Source: Pseudomonas monteilii NBRC 103158 = DSM 14164
Lineage (GTDB): Bacteria > Pseudomonadota > Gammaproteobacteria > Pseudomonadales > Pseudomonadaceae
Length of the DNA stretch: 64,000 nt
Direction of reading: 5' to 3'
NCBI RefSeq assembly: GCF_000730605.1
Contig: NZ_BBIS01000015.1
Span: 1-64,000 of the forward strand
Position 1 is the first letter of the stretch. The number at the start of each line of letters is the position of its first letter. Positions 40,816 to 50,900 of the stretch are shown piece by piece. The translations under genes were made by a program, and so were the position numbers. The notes under the pieces are model-generated. The model saw nothing but the letters and a program-made list of their open reading frames with translations. It did no database searches and was not told the origin of the DNA.

Positions 40816-40834
40816 GGGGCCGCAAAGCGGCCCC
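40816..40834 (+). terminator. Stop-proximal hairpin after hutD
   Basis: GGGGCCGCAAAGCGGCCCC, seven nt after the hutD stop, separating hutCD from hutU. Confidence 0.6.
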
Positions 40835-40884
40835 AGCTTTTTCAGCCGTTCAGCGGATCAGTCCAAATATTTTGGTTGTCCATG

Positions 40885-40898
40885 CTTGTACATACAAG
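40885..40898. promoter_or_regulatory. HutC operator upstream of hutU
   Basis: CTTGTACATACAAG has perfect 6-bp arms around CA and contains TGTA-N2-TACA, shared with the site at 39412. It lies 66 nt upstream of the hutU start in the main hut promoter region. Confidence 0.7.
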
Positions 40899-40963
40899 TA
40901 AAGGTGTGTTTGTATATTGACCACGACATACCCGCCCGCGGACGACCGCAGAGGACCTTTCCC

Positions 40964-42637
40964 GTGACCGACAACAACAAATACCGTGACGTTGAAATCC
41001 GTGCCCCACGTGGCAACAAGCTGACCGCCAAAAGCTGGCTGACCGAAGCGCCACTGCGTATGCTGATGAACAACCTCGACCCACAGGTTGCGGAAAACCC
41101 GAAAGAACTGGTGGTGTACGGCGGTATCGGCCGCGCCGCCCGTAACTGGGAATGCTACGACAAGATCGTCGAAACCCTCACCCGCCTGGAAGACGACGAA
41201 ACCCTGCTGGTACAGTCGGGCAAGCCGGTCGGCGTGTTCAAGACCCACAGCAACGCCCCGCGCGTGCTGATCGCCAACTCCAACCTGGTGCCACACTGGG
41301 CCAACTGGGAACACTTCAACGAACTGGACGCCAAAGGCCTGGCCATGTACGGCCAGATGACCGCCGGCAGCTGGATCTACATCGGCAGCCAGGGCATCGT
41401 CCAGGGCACCTATGAAACCTTCGTCGAAGCCGGTCGCCAGCACTACGGCGGCAGCCTGAAAGGCAAGTGGGTACTCACCGCAGGCCTGGGCGGCATGGGC
41501 GGCGCTCAGCCACTGGCCGCTACCCTGGCCGGCGCCTGCTCGCTGAACATCGAATGCCAGCAGAGCCGCATCGACTTCCGCCTGGAAACCCGCTACGTCG
41601 ACGAGCAGGCCACCGACCTCGACGACGCCCTGGCGCGCATCGCCAAGTACACTGCCGAAGGCAAGGCCATCTCCATCGCCCTGCACGGCAACGCTGCCGA
41701 AATTCTGCCAGAGCTGGTCAAGCGTGGCGTGCGTCCGGACATGGTCACCGACCAGACCAGCGCCCACGACCCACTGAACGGCTACCTGCCAGCCGGCTGG
41801 ACCTGGGAACAGTACCGCGACCGTGCGCAGACCGAACCGGCTGCCGTGGTCAAGGCCGCCAAGCAGTCGATGGCCGTGCACGTACAAGCCATGCTGGACT
41901 TCCAGAAGCAAGGCATCCCGACCTTCGACTACGGCAACAACATCCGTCAGATGGCCAAGGAAGAGGGCGTGGCCAATGCCTTCGACTTCCCGGGCTTCGT
42001 GCCGGCCTATATCCGCCCGCTGTTCTGCCGTGGCATCGGCCCGTTCCGCTGGGCGGCGCTGTCTGGCGATGCCGAGGACATCTACAAGACCGACGCCAAG
42101 GTCAAGGAACTGATCCCCGACGACGCCCACCTGCACCGCTGGCTGGACATGGCCCGCGAGCGCATCAGCTTCCAGGGCCTGCCGGCACGTATCTGCTGGG
42201 TTGGCCTGGGCCTGCGCGCCAAGCTGGGCCTGGCGTTCAACGAAATGGTCCGCAGCGGCGAGCTGTCGGCACCGGTGGTGATCGGCCGTGACCACTTGGA
42301 CTCGGGTTCGGTCTCCAGCCCTAACCGCGAAACCGAAGCCATGCGTGATGGCTCGGACGCTGTCTCCGACTGGCCGCTGCTCAACGCCCTGCTGAACACC
42401 GCAGGCGGCGCCACCTGGGTGTCGCTGCACCACGGCGGCGGCGTGGGCATGGGCTTCTCGCAGCACTCGGGAATGGTGATTGTCTGCGACGGTACCGACG
42501 AAGCCGCCGAGCGTATCGCCCGCGTGCTGACCAACGACCCGGGGACTGGCGTGATGCGCCACGCCGATGCCGGTTACGCCATCGCCATCGACTGCGCCAA
42601 GGAGCAGGGCCTGGACCTGCCGATGATCACTGGCTGA
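40964..42637 (+). CDS. hutU: Urocanate hydratase
   Basis: 557 aa, the length of P. putida urocanase. Converts urocanate to imidazolonepropionate with tightly bound NAD+. Visible are the NAD-binding [11 protein letters not shown] (about residue 178), [10 protein letters not shown], the catalytic-Cys region near [11 protein letters not shown] and the late [13 protein letters not shown] block. The GTG start at 40964 with GAGG upstream is used; the in-frame 5' extension would translate the operator region. First gene of the main hut operon. Confidence 0.97.
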   Translation: MTDNNKYRDVEIRAPRGNKLTAKSWLTEAPLRMLMNNLDPQVAENPKELVVYGGIGRAARNWECYDKIVETLTRLEDDETLLVQSGKPVGVFKTHSNAPRVLIANSNLVPHWANWEHFNELDAKGLAMYGQMTAGSWIYIGSQGIVQGTYETFVEAGRQHYGGSLKGKWVLTAGLGGMGGAQPLAATLAGACSLNIECQQSRIDFRLETRYVDEQATDLDDALARIAKYTAEGKAISIALHGNAAEILPELVKRGVRPDMVTDQTSAHDPLNGYLPAGWTWEQYRDRAQTEPAAVVKAAKQSMAVHVQAMLDFQKQGIPTFDYGNNIRQMAKEEGVANAFDFPGFVPAYIRPLFCRGIGPFRWAALSGDAEDIYKTDAKVKELIPDDAHLHRWLDMARERISFQGLPARICWVGLGLRAKLGLAFNEMVRSGELSAPVVIGRDHLDSGSVSSPNRETEAMRDGSDAVSDWPLLNALLNTAGGATWVSLHHGGGVGMGFSQHSGMVIVCDGTDEAAERIARVLTNDPGTGVMRHADAGYAIAIDCAKEQGLDLPMITG

Positions 42638-42655
42638 TCGCCGCGCTTTGGATCG

Positions 42656-42671
42656 CACCCCGCAAGGGGTG
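42656..42671 (+). other. Hairpin in the hutU-hutH spacer
   Basis: CACCCC-GCAA-GGGGTG with no T tract, followed by a second inverted repeat (GCAGGC...GCCTGC). This is a possible mRNA-processing or differential-stability signal between hutU and hutH. Confidence 0.4.
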
Positions 42672-42745
42672 ATACTGAACAACAAGAAGGAGCGCGCAGG
42701 CACCGAAAAACGGGCCTGCGGCTCCACGCGATTTGGAGTAGCAAC

Positions 42746-44278
42746 GTGACCGAATTCACCCTCAAGCCCGGCACCCTGACCCTGGCCCAGCTGCGTGCGA
42801 TCCACGCCGCGCCCGTGCGCCTGCAACTGGATGCCAGCGCCGCGCCGGCCATCGACGCCAGCGTTGCCTGTGTCGAGCAGATCATTGCCGAAGACCGCAC
42901 CGCCTACGGCATCAACACCGGTTTCGGCCTGCTGGCCTCGACCCGCATCGCCAGCCACGACCTGGAAAACCTGCAGCGCTCGCTGGTGCTGTCCCACGCC
43001 GCCGGTGTCGGCGCGCCGCTGGATGACGACCTGGTGCGCCTGATCATGGTGCTGAAAATCAACAGCCTCAGCCGTGGCTTCTCCGGCATTCGCCGCAAGG
43101 TCATCGACGCGCTGATCGCCCTGGTCAACGCCGAAGTCTACCCGCACATCCCGCTGAAAGGCTCGGTGGGCGCGTCCGGTGACCTGGCGCCGCTGGCGCA
43201 CATGTCGCTGGTGCTGCTGGGCGAAGGCAAGGCCCGCTACAAAGGCCAGTGGCTGTCGGCCACCGAAGCCCTGGCAGTTGCCGGCCTCGAACCGCTGACC
43301 CTGGCTGCCAAAGAGGGCCTGGCCCTGCTCAACGGTACCCAGGCTTCCACCGCCTACGCCCTGCGCGGTCTGTTCCAGGGTGAAGACCTGTACGCTGCTG
43401 CCATCGCCTGCGGTGGCCTGAGCGTCGAAGCGGCATTGGGCTCGCGTTCGCCGTTCGATGCGCGTATCCACGAAGTGCGTGGCCAGCGCGGCCAGATCGA
43501 CACCGCCGCCTGCTTCCGCGACCTGCTGGGCGATTCCAGTGAAGTGTCGCTGTCGCACAAGAACTGCGACAAGGTCCAGGACCCGTACTCCCTGCGCTGC
43601 CAGCCGCAGGTCATGGGCGCCTGCCTCACCCAGCTGCGCCAGGCTGCCGAAGTGCTGGGCATCGAAGCCAACGCCGTGTCCGACAACCCGTTGGTGTTCG
43701 CCGCCGAAGGTGATGTGATTTCCGGTGGTAACTTCCACGCCGAGCCGGTGGCCATGGCTGCCGACAACATTGCCCTGGCCATCGCCGAAATCGGCTCGCT
43801 CAGCGAGCGCCGCATCTCGCTGATGATGGACAAGCACATGTCCCAGCTGCCGCCATTCCTGGTGGAAAACGGTGGGGTCAACTCCGGCTTCATGATCGCC
43901 CAGGTGACCGCTGCTGCCCTGGCCAGCGAAAACAAGGCCCTGTCGCACCCACACAGCGTCGACAGCCTGCCGACTTCGGCCAACCAGGAGGACCACGTGT
44001 CGATGGCCCCGGCTGCCGGCAAGCGCCTGTGGGAAATGGCTGAAAACACCCGTGGCGTACTGGCCATCGAATGGCTGGGCGCCTGCCAGGGCCTGGACCT
44101 GCGCAAAGGCCTGAAGACTTCCGCCAAGCTGGAGCAGGCGCGCAAGGCGCTGCGCAGCGAAGTGCCGCACTACGACCGTGACCGTTTCTTCGCGCCAGAC
44201 ATCGAAAAGGCCGTGGAACTGTTGGCCAAGGGTAGCCTGACCGGTTTGCTGCCGGCGGGTGTGCTGCCAAGCCTGTAA
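42746..44278 (+). CDS. hutH: Histidine ammonia-lyase
   Basis: 510 aa. Deaminates histidine to urocanate using the MIO cofactor formed from A143-S144-G145 in [12 protein letters not shown] (counting the initiator). The catalytic Tyr lies in [10 protein letters not shown] near 54, and [12 protein letters not shown] and QEDHVSMAP near the C-terminus are also conserved. GTG start with GGAG upstream. Second gene of the operon, 108 nt after hutU. Only one hutH is seen here. Confidence 0.98.
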   Translation: MTEFTLKPGTLTLAQLRAIHAAPVRLQLDASAAPAIDASVACVEQIIAEDRTAYGINTGFGLLASTRIASHDLENLQRSLVLSHAAGVGAPLDDDLVRLIMVLKINSLSRGFSGIRRKVIDALIALVNAEVYPHIPLKGSVGASGDLAPLAHMSLVLLGEGKARYKGQWLSATEALAVAGLEPLTLAAKEGLALLNGTQASTAYALRGLFQGEDLYAAAIACGGLSVEAALGSRSPFDARIHEVRGQRGQIDTAACFRDLLGDSSEVSLSHKNCDKVQDPYSLRCQPQVMGACLTQLRQAAEVLGIEANAVSDNPLVFAAEGDVISGGNFHAEPVAMAADNIALAIAEIGSLSERRISLMMDKHMSQLPPFLVENGGVNSGFMIAQVTAAALASENKALSHPHSVDSLPTSANQEDHVSMAPAAGKRLWEMAENTRGVLAIEWLGACQGLDLRKGLKTSAKLEQARKALRSEVPHYDRDRFFAPDIEKAVELLAKGSLTGLLPAGVLPSL

Positions 44279-44286
44279 TGCCCCTA

Positions 44287-44303
44287 GGGCCGCGTTGCGG
44301 CCC
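44287..44303 (+). terminator. Stop-proximal hairpin after hutH
   Basis: GGGCCGC-GTT-GCGGCCC, eight nt after the stop; loop variant of the recurrent hairpin family. Confidence 0.5.
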
Positions 44304-44368
44304 ATCGCGAGCAAGCTCGCTCCTGTAAAGGCAACGCGTTCCCTTGTAGGAGCGAGCTTGCTCGCGAT
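44304..44368. repeat. Inverted pair of short palindromic repeats (ATCGCGAGC family)
   Basis: ATCGCGAGCAAGCTCGCTCC with a TGTAAAGG tail at 44304-44331 and its near-exact reverse complement at 44342-44368, within the hut operon between hutH and hutT. The same family recurs at 59593-59651. Confidence 0.8.
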
Positions 44369-44425
44369 TGGGTTGCATGGCGGCCCCCTGATCTCACGAC
44401 CACAAAAACAATTTAAGGACGTGAC

Positions 44426-45829
44426 ATGCAACAAGCTCCAGGTCTCAAGCGCGGGCTAAGTGCCCGCCACATCCGTTTCATGGCCCTCGGTTCCGCCATC
44501 GGCACCGGGCTGTTCTACGGCTCTGCCTCGGCCATCCAGATGGCCGGCCCGGCCGTGCTGCTGGCCTACCTGATCGGCGGCGCTGCCGTGTTCATGGTCA
44601 TGCGCGCCCTCGGCGAAATGGCCGTGCATAACCCGGTGGCCGGCTCCTTCGGCCACTACGCCAGCACCTACCTCGGCCCCATGGCCGGCTTCATCCTCGG
44701 CTGGACCTACGCCTTCGAAATGGTCATCGTCGCCATCGCCGACGTCACCGCCTTCGGTATCTACATGGGCTTCTGGTTCCCGGAAGTGGCCCGCTGGATC
44801 TGGGTGCTGGGCATCGTCTTCCTGATCGGCGGCCTCAACCTGTGCAACGTCAAGGTGTTCGGCGAAATGGAGTTCTGGCTGTCGCTGCTCAAGGTCGGCG
44901 CTATCGTGGCGATGATCCTGGCCGGCCTCGGCATCATGGCCTTCGGCTTCAGCCAGGTGGGTACCGGGCATGCCGTCGGCGTCAGCAACCTGTTCGACCA
45001 CGGCGGCTTCATGCCTAACGGCGTGGGTGGCCTGATCGCGTCCTTTGCCGTGGTGATGTTCGCCTTCGGCGGCATCGAGATCATTGGCGTCACCGCCGGT
45101 GAGGCCAAAGATCCGCAGCGCGTCATCCCCAAGGCGATCAACGCCGTGCCGCTGCGCATCCTGCTGTTCTACGTACTCACCCTGTTCGTGCTGATGTGCC
45201 TGTACCCATGGCCGCAGATCGGCAGCCAGGGCAGCCCGTTCGTGCAGATCTTCAGCAACCTGGGCATTGGCTCTGCCGCCGCCGTGCTGAACATCGTTGT
45301 GATTTCTGCCGCCATCTCGGCCATCAACAGCGACATCTTCGGCGCCGGCCGCATGATGTACGGCCTGGCCCACCAAGGCCACGCGCCACGCAGCTTCGGC
45401 AAACTGTCGAAGCATGGCGTGCCGTGGATGACCGTGGTGGTGATGGGCGCTGCACTGCTGATTGGCGTGCTGCTCAACTACCTGATCCCGGAGAACGTGT
45501 TCCTGCTCATCGCTTCCATTGCCACCTTCGCCACTGTATGGGTGTGGCTGATGATCCTGCTCACCCAGGTGGCTATGCGCCGCAGCATGAGCCGTGAGGA
45601 AGTGGCCCAACTCAAGTTCCCGGTACCGTTCTGGCCCTACGGCCCGGCCATGGCCATTGCGTTCATGGTGTTCATCTTTGGTGTGCTCGGCTACTTCCCG
45701 GACACCCAGGCAGCACTGATCGTCGGCGTGGTCTGGGTGGTGTTCCTGGTGGCGTCCTACCTGCTGTGGTGCAAGCCGCGTGCAGGGCAGGGCAAGCCGG
45801 CAGCAGAACCCGTAGAGCTGCACCGTTAG
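44426..45829 (+). CDS. hutT: Histidine permease, APC family
   Basis: 467-aa amino-acid/proton symporter of the AAT/ProY group with twelve hydrophobic spans. It begins with [25 protein letters not shown], the substrate-carboxylate-binding GSAIGTGLF loop, and has the family [14 protein letters not shown] segment. In Pseudomonas hut clusters this gene is HutT, the main histidine importer; the assignment to histidine rests on location. ATG 44426 with AAGGA upstream. Separated from hutH by a REP-like pair. Confidence 0.93.
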   Translation: MQQAPGLKRGLSARHIRFMALGSAIGTGLFYGSASAIQMAGPAVLLAYLIGGAAVFMVMRALGEMAVHNPVAGSFGHYASTYLGPMAGFILGWTYAFEMVIVAIADVTAFGIYMGFWFPEVARWIWVLGIVFLIGGLNLCNVKVFGEMEFWLSLLKVGAIVAMILAGLGIMAFGFSQVGTGHAVGVSNLFDHGGFMPNGVGGLIASFAVVMFAFGGIEIIGVTAGEAKDPQRVIPKAINAVPLRILLFYVLTLFVLMCLYPWPQIGSQGSPFVQIFSNLGIGSAAAVLNIVVISAAISAINSDIFGAGRMMYGLAHQGHAPRSFGKLSKHGVPWMTVVVMGAALLIGVLLNYLIPENVFLLIASIATFATVWVWLMILLTQVAMRRSMSREEVAQLKFPVPFWPYGPAMAIAFMVFIFGVLGYFPDTQAALIVGVVWVVFLVASYLLWCKPRAGQGKPAAEPVELHR

Positions 45830-45844
45830 TAAAGGAGATTGTGC

Positions 45845-47050
45845 ATGAGAACCCTCTGGCAGCATTGCCATGTGGCTACCATGGCCGAGGGCCGTTATTC
45901 GGCCATCGAGGACGCGGCCATCGTCACCCGTGCCGGGCTGATCGAGTGGATCGGCCCACGCGCCGAGCTGGCGCCGGTCGACGCTGACCGCACGGTGGAC
46001 CTGGGCGGCGCCTGGGTCACCCCGGGGCTGATCGACTGCCACACCCACGCGGTGTTCGGTGGCAACCGTAGCGGTGAGTTCGAGCAGCGCCTGCAGGGCG
46101 TGAGCTATGCCGAAATTGCTGCCCAGGGCGGTGGTATCGCCAGCACCGTGCGGGCCACCCGCGCGGCCAGCGAGGACGAACTGTTCGCCAGTGCTCGTCA
46201 GCGGGTTCAGGCGCTGATGCGCGATGGCGTGACCACGATCGAGGTCAAGTCTGGCTACGGCCTGGACCTGGCCAACGAACGCAAGATGCTGCGCGTGGCC
46301 CGGCGCCTGGCGGACGAACTGCCGCTGGCGGTGCGGGCCACCTGCCTGGCCGCGCACGCCTTGCCACCGGAGTACGCCGGCCGGCCCGACGACTATATCG
46401 CGCATATCTGCGACGAGATGCTGCCAGCCTTGGCTGCCGAGGGCCTGGTGGACGCAGTGGATGCCTTCTGCGAACACCTGGCGTTTTCCCCGGCCCAGGT
46501 CGAGCGGCTCTTCATCAAGGCGTGTGAGCTGGGCCTGCCGGTCAAGCTGCACGCCGAACAGTTGTCGTCGCTGCACGGCTCCAGCCTGGCAGCGCGTTAC
46601 CAGGCGCTGTCGGCGGATCATCTGGAGTTCATGACCGAGGAAGACGCCATCGCCATGGCCGCAGCCGGCACTGTTGCTGTGCTGCTGCCGGGCGCCTTCT
46701 ACTTCCTGCGTGAAACCCAGTTGCCGCCCATGGATGCACTGCGGCGCCACGGGGTGAAAATTGCCTTGGCCAGCGACCTCAACCCCGGCACGTCACCAGG
46801 GTTGTCGCTGCGGCTGATGCTGAACATGGGCTGCACCTGTTTCCGCATGACCCCGGAAGAAGCGTTGGCTGGCGTTACGGTACATGCCGCCACGGCACTG
46901 GGCCTGGGCGACAGCCACGGCTCGCTGGAAGTGGGCAAGGTGGCCGACTTCGTCGCCTGGCAAATCGAACGCCCTGCCGACCTGGCCTACTGGCTGGGCG
47001 GCGACCTGCCCAAGCGCGTGGTGCGCAAGGGCAACGAAATCTCCAATTGA
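45845..47050 (+). CDS. hutI: Imidazolonepropionase
   Basis: 401-aa amidohydrolase opening the imidazolone ring to give N-formimino-L-glutamate. Metal motif [16 protein letters not shown] (about 66-80), VKLHAEQLS and the late [13 protein letters not shown] are as in characterised HutI. ATG 45845 with AAGGAG seven bases upstream; only 15 nt follow the hutT stop. Confidence 0.97.
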   Translation: MRTLWQHCHVATMAEGRYSAIEDAAIVTRAGLIEWIGPRAELAPVDADRTVDLGGAWVTPGLIDCHTHAVFGGNRSGEFEQRLQGVSYAEIAAQGGGIASTVRATRAASEDELFASARQRVQALMRDGVTTIEVKSGYGLDLANERKMLRVARRLADELPLAVRATCLAAHALPPEYAGRPDDYIAHICDEMLPALAAEGLVDAVDAFCEHLAFSPAQVERLFIKACELGLPVKLHAEQLSSLHGSSLAARYQALSADHLEFMTEEDAIAMAAAGTVAVLLPGAFYFLRETQLPPMDALRRHGVKIALASDLNPGTSPGLSLRLMLNMGCTCFRMTPEEALAGVTVHAATALGLGDSHGSLEVGKVADFVAWQIERPADLAYWLGGDLPKRVVRKGNEISN

Positions 47051-47060
47051 GCGAGGCACG

Positions 47061-47864
47061 ATGGACAAGGTACTGAGTTTTCACCAAGGCCACCTGCCGC
47101 TGCTGATCAGCATGCCGCACGCCGGCCTGGGCTTGAGCAACGCGGTGCGCGACGGCCTGGTCGATGAGGCGCGCAGCTTGCCGGACACCGACTGGCACAT
47201 CCCCCGGTTGTACGCCTTTGCCCGTGACATGGGGGCCAGCGTGGTCGCGGCGGAGTACTCGCGCTTCGTCATCGACCTCAACCGCCCGGATGACGACAAG
47301 CCGTTGTATGCCGGCGCTACCACTGGCCTGTATCCGGCCACGTTGTTCGATGGCGAGCCGCTGTTCAAGGATGGGCTGGCGCCCTCAGGTGAAGAACGCA
47401 AAGGTTATCTGGAGCAGATCTGGCGTCCCTACCACGGCACGATCCGCAGCGAGCTGGACCGGTTGCGCGAGCAGTTTGGTTACGCCCTGCTGTGGGATGC
47501 CCATTCCATTCGCTCGCTGATCCCGCACTTGTTCGACGGCAAGCTGCCGGACTTCAACCTGGGCACTTTCAACGGCGCCAGTTGTGACCCGGCATTGGCT
47601 GAGCGGCTGCAAGGCGTGTGCGCCAAGGTACAAGGTTACAGCCATGTGCTTAATGGCCGCTTCAAAGGCGGGCACATCACCCGGCATTACGGTGACCCGG
47701 CCAACCATATTCATGCTGTGCAACTGGAGCTGGCACAAAGCACGTACATGGACGAAACCGAGCCGTTTGCCTACCGGGAAGACTTGGCCAGACCGACGCA
47801 AGACGTACTGAAGCAGCTTCTGCAGGCGCTGCTGGATTGGGGCGCGGAGCGTTACAAGCGTTGA
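47061..47864 (+). CDS. hutG: N-formylglutamate deformylase
   Basis: 267-aa final enzyme of the five-step pathway: N-formyl-L-glutamate to glutamate plus formate. The family opens with a metal-binding ISMPHAG (about 20), EYSRFVIDLNRP, LLWDAHSIRS and FKGGHITRHYG. ATG 47061 with GAGG eight bases upstream, ten nt after hutI. A GC hairpin ends the operon. Confidence 0.96.
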   Translation: MDKVLSFHQGHLPLLISMPHAGLGLSNAVRDGLVDEARSLPDTDWHIPRLYAFARDMGASVVAAEYSRFVIDLNRPDDDKPLYAGATTGLYPATLFDGEPLFKDGLAPSGEERKGYLEQIWRPYHGTIRSELDRLREQFGYALLWDAHSIRSLIPHLFDGKLPDFNLGTFNGASCDPALAERLQGVCAKVQGYSHVLNGRFKGGHITRHYGDPANHIHAVQLELAQSTYMDETEPFAYREDLARPTQDVLKQLLQALLDWGAERYKR

Positions 47865-47873
47865 GTGGGAGGG

Positions 47874-47894
47874 GGCGACGCCATTGGCGTCGCC
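47874..47894. terminator. Hairpin at the end of the hut operon
   Basis: GGCGACGCC-ATT-GGCGTCGCC, a perfect 9-bp stem ten nt after the hutG stop and 16 nt past the convergent effector gene's stop. Confidence 0.75.
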
Positions 47895-47909
47895 TTGCTT
47901 CATGGGGGC

Positions 47910-50900
47910 TCAGTCGTTGGCTACCTGCGCAATGGTCAGTTCGCGCAGCAGCTCCGCTTCCTCCTGTTCCTTGTCGCGTTGCAAGCCCTTTTGCAACTCC
48001 AGCTCTTGCGCAAGCGGATAGTCCGCGCCGGCCAGTTCGAGTACACGCAGGCGCAAGCGTGCCTCTATTTCGTCGAAACGGTCCGCATACTCGGCTCGCA
48101 GGCGTGCCGTCCAATCTGTATTTGCCAGCATGTAGTCGACAAGGGCATCACTGCGTTCAATTTTCCGAACCTTTTCCAGCACGCTGGAAAGCTCATTGCG
48201 CGCCAGGTTCGCAGCGCCACGAAAACGCATGCTGTCGGCGATCGGCAGGTCCAGTTCCTTGGCCAGTTCGCGGCGGTAGGCCAGGCGGACCGACACCAGG
48301 TCACCCGAGCCTGAGCGCTTGTTGGCCAGAAACTCCAGCTGGTCGATCCGAAATAGCTGCAACAAGCGCTGACGCAGCGTTTGCAACGTATCTCCCGCAT
48401 CGACCAGCAATCGCTGACCCATCAGGTACAGCTCGATATTGTTGAACTCCTGCAAGGCACCATCGTGGCAGGTTTGCGAGCCGGTTTCCGGGTCTGGCAA
48501 TGCGGCTGCGGCGATACTTTCCATCACCGGGCGCTCGGTATCGTTACTCGCCGCCACTACCAGCATCATGCGTACCCGTTCGCAGAAGCTGGTGCGTGTG
48601 TTTGGGTCCACATACGGCGCGGCATTGTGCAGCCGGCCGACCAGGCGCAACAGGTCGCTGCCTTCCAGCGTTTTCCAGCAGTCCTGCAGTGCTTCGTTCT
48701 GCAACTGATTACCAAGCATCCAGTCTTCCAACCTTGGGCGATCATCGCCCAACAGTGGGAAGTGCGGGTGGTCGAAGTCGAGTGATCCTTCGCTGGACGT
48801 TTCGACAAGCATGAGGTCGCCCGGGATATCCAAGGCAAATGAGTAACTGTGCTGGCTGTCCGAGAATGTGCGCACGCGCAAAATCGTTTCAAGCGGTAAA
48901 GGGTTGTCGAACAAGGCGATCGACGAAATCGGCATGGGATTGTTCAGGTTCGTGAGGATGTGCTCGGGTAATTGGGTGATGCTGTTGGCGCTTAGATCCA
49001 GCAGCTCAAGAGGCAGCAGGCTGTCGCACCAGTTGGGCCAGGCTTGCAGGTTCATGTTGGTCAGCGCGAGAGACTGCAGATTACTGGCCAAGCGTGCAGG
49101 TACCTGGTTGATAGTGCCCATGCGATTGCCCGACAAGTCCAGCGATGTCAGGTGCTCAAGCCTTGCCAGGGTTTCCAGCATGGCCTGATCGACTTCCAGG
49201 CCCATGTTGTGAAATTCCAGGTGCGAGAGTTGCGGGAGGCGTAGCAACGCAGATGTCAGAGAAGAGGTGGCTGCCTGGTGGGCATCGATGCTCAGTCGGG
49301 TGATGTTGGGGAAGCGGCTGAGCAGGTCATCAAGCTGTGAGGCGGTACCACGCAACCGTGTCAGGCTCATGGCTTGCACGCGCTCGGCAAAGAAGGATGG
49401 AAGCCGCCTGGGGAAATGCTCGATGGCTACATCTTCGAGTTGCAGGCGCAGGTACTGCTGGCCCTGTTCCTGCTGCTCCCAGAATTCGCTGATGGCGGTT
49501 TCGATGCTGTGTCGATCGGCCAACGCCGCCTGGGTCAGTGGGTTGCTTGAGCTTGAGGCCTGGGACCAGCCATCGATCGCATCACGCATTTGCTGCCGTT
49601 CGCTGCGAATACGCGTAAGTCTTGCAGCGAGCTCTGTTGGCACATCAACAGCAATGTTGGCCCGCTCGCTATGCGCCCTCAACAGCAAGCGTTGCAGGTG
49701 GTTTTCATTGAGGCTGTTGCCTTGAAGCGAGATCTCCGCTGTGTTGGGCAATCCGTCTGTGTCATTGAGCAAGAACGTGGGTAGCGACCTGAGGTTATTG
49801 TTGCGCAACGACAGGCGGGCTATACGGCCCAAGGCATCGCTGCCAATCCCGATAGGCCATTGAGCCAGCTGCATGCGGTCCAGCCCAAGGTAGTCCAGAG
49901 TCAGTTCGTGGAAACTTGGGCTGTTGTGTTGTGCCAGCCGGTTGCCACTCAGGTCCAGGTGCCTCAGTCGGCGAAGGCTGGCCAACAGGTTCAGGTCGTT
50001 TTCGGAGAGTGCGATGTTCTGGTTGGTCAGCACCAGCCTTTGCAGTTCGGGCGCGTTCTCAGTGATGGTGGGGACGCTGAAAAGGAAGGGCGAAGGTGTT
50101 GCTCTGGGGTCATAAGGCCTGCTGACCTCCAGCGATTCCAGCTGCGGTACCTGCCTGAGCAGGCGTTGCAGCAAGCGCTCGTTCTGGGCCCAGCCTGCAA
50201 GGGCTTGAGAGGGTAAGTCGAGCAATCTCAGGGAGCGAACGCGCGAACCGAAAAAATCAGGCAGATTCATCGGAACGTCGGCCAGGGGGACGCGCGTTAT
50301 CTGTAGCTCCGCCGAGTGCTGAGTATCTTCCAGAGCGGTGTCATACCAATGCTGCAATATTGCGTCGCCCAAGCCTTCATAGTCGAGTGCAGCCTGCTCT
50401 GTCGCTGGCGTGATGGCTTCGCTCCAGTCCGCCAGTCTGCTTTGCAGCTCATTGCGCTGTTCCAGCAACATTTGCAAATGTTCGAAAATCTGCAAGCGGG
50501 TGCGCCCGGGGCTGGCGAGTGCCAGGAGTACCTGATCCGTCGACCGTCCCGTACGCGCTGGCAGACCTATTGCTTCTACTGCGTCCTTCAACTGTTGGTG
50601 GGTTACGCCTTGCGCAGCTTCGCTTCCACCACTGAGTGGGTAACCCAGGCGGCCATCGGCCAGGCGCATGGGCGAACGGTAGCCAGGACGTACGGGTTGC
50701 ATACCCAGCACCACCCTCAAGGCCGGGCGGGGCAGCAGGGGGCTTGCTTGTACCAGGCGCTGCAACGCCTGCTGATCGGTGGCACCCAGCTGTGCCATGG
50801 CTGCTGGCAGCGCCTCATGCAGCGCGGCAAAAAGGTTTGGGTAGGCAGTCACTACCGTGCTCAGCTGGCGCTCATCGTGGACGATATACCCAGCCCTGGC

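Noticed and set aside
40850..44434. A 1194-codon open frame antisense to hutU and hutH
   Set aside because: It is the shadow of two well-supported genes in GC-rich sequence; its translation is Gly/Val/Gln-rich without domains, and no ribosome site or conserved motif was seen.
44456..46750. A 764-codon minus-strand open frame across hutT and hutI
   Set aside because: His/Gln/Ala-rich shadow translation without domains; the plus strand carries recognised enzymes.
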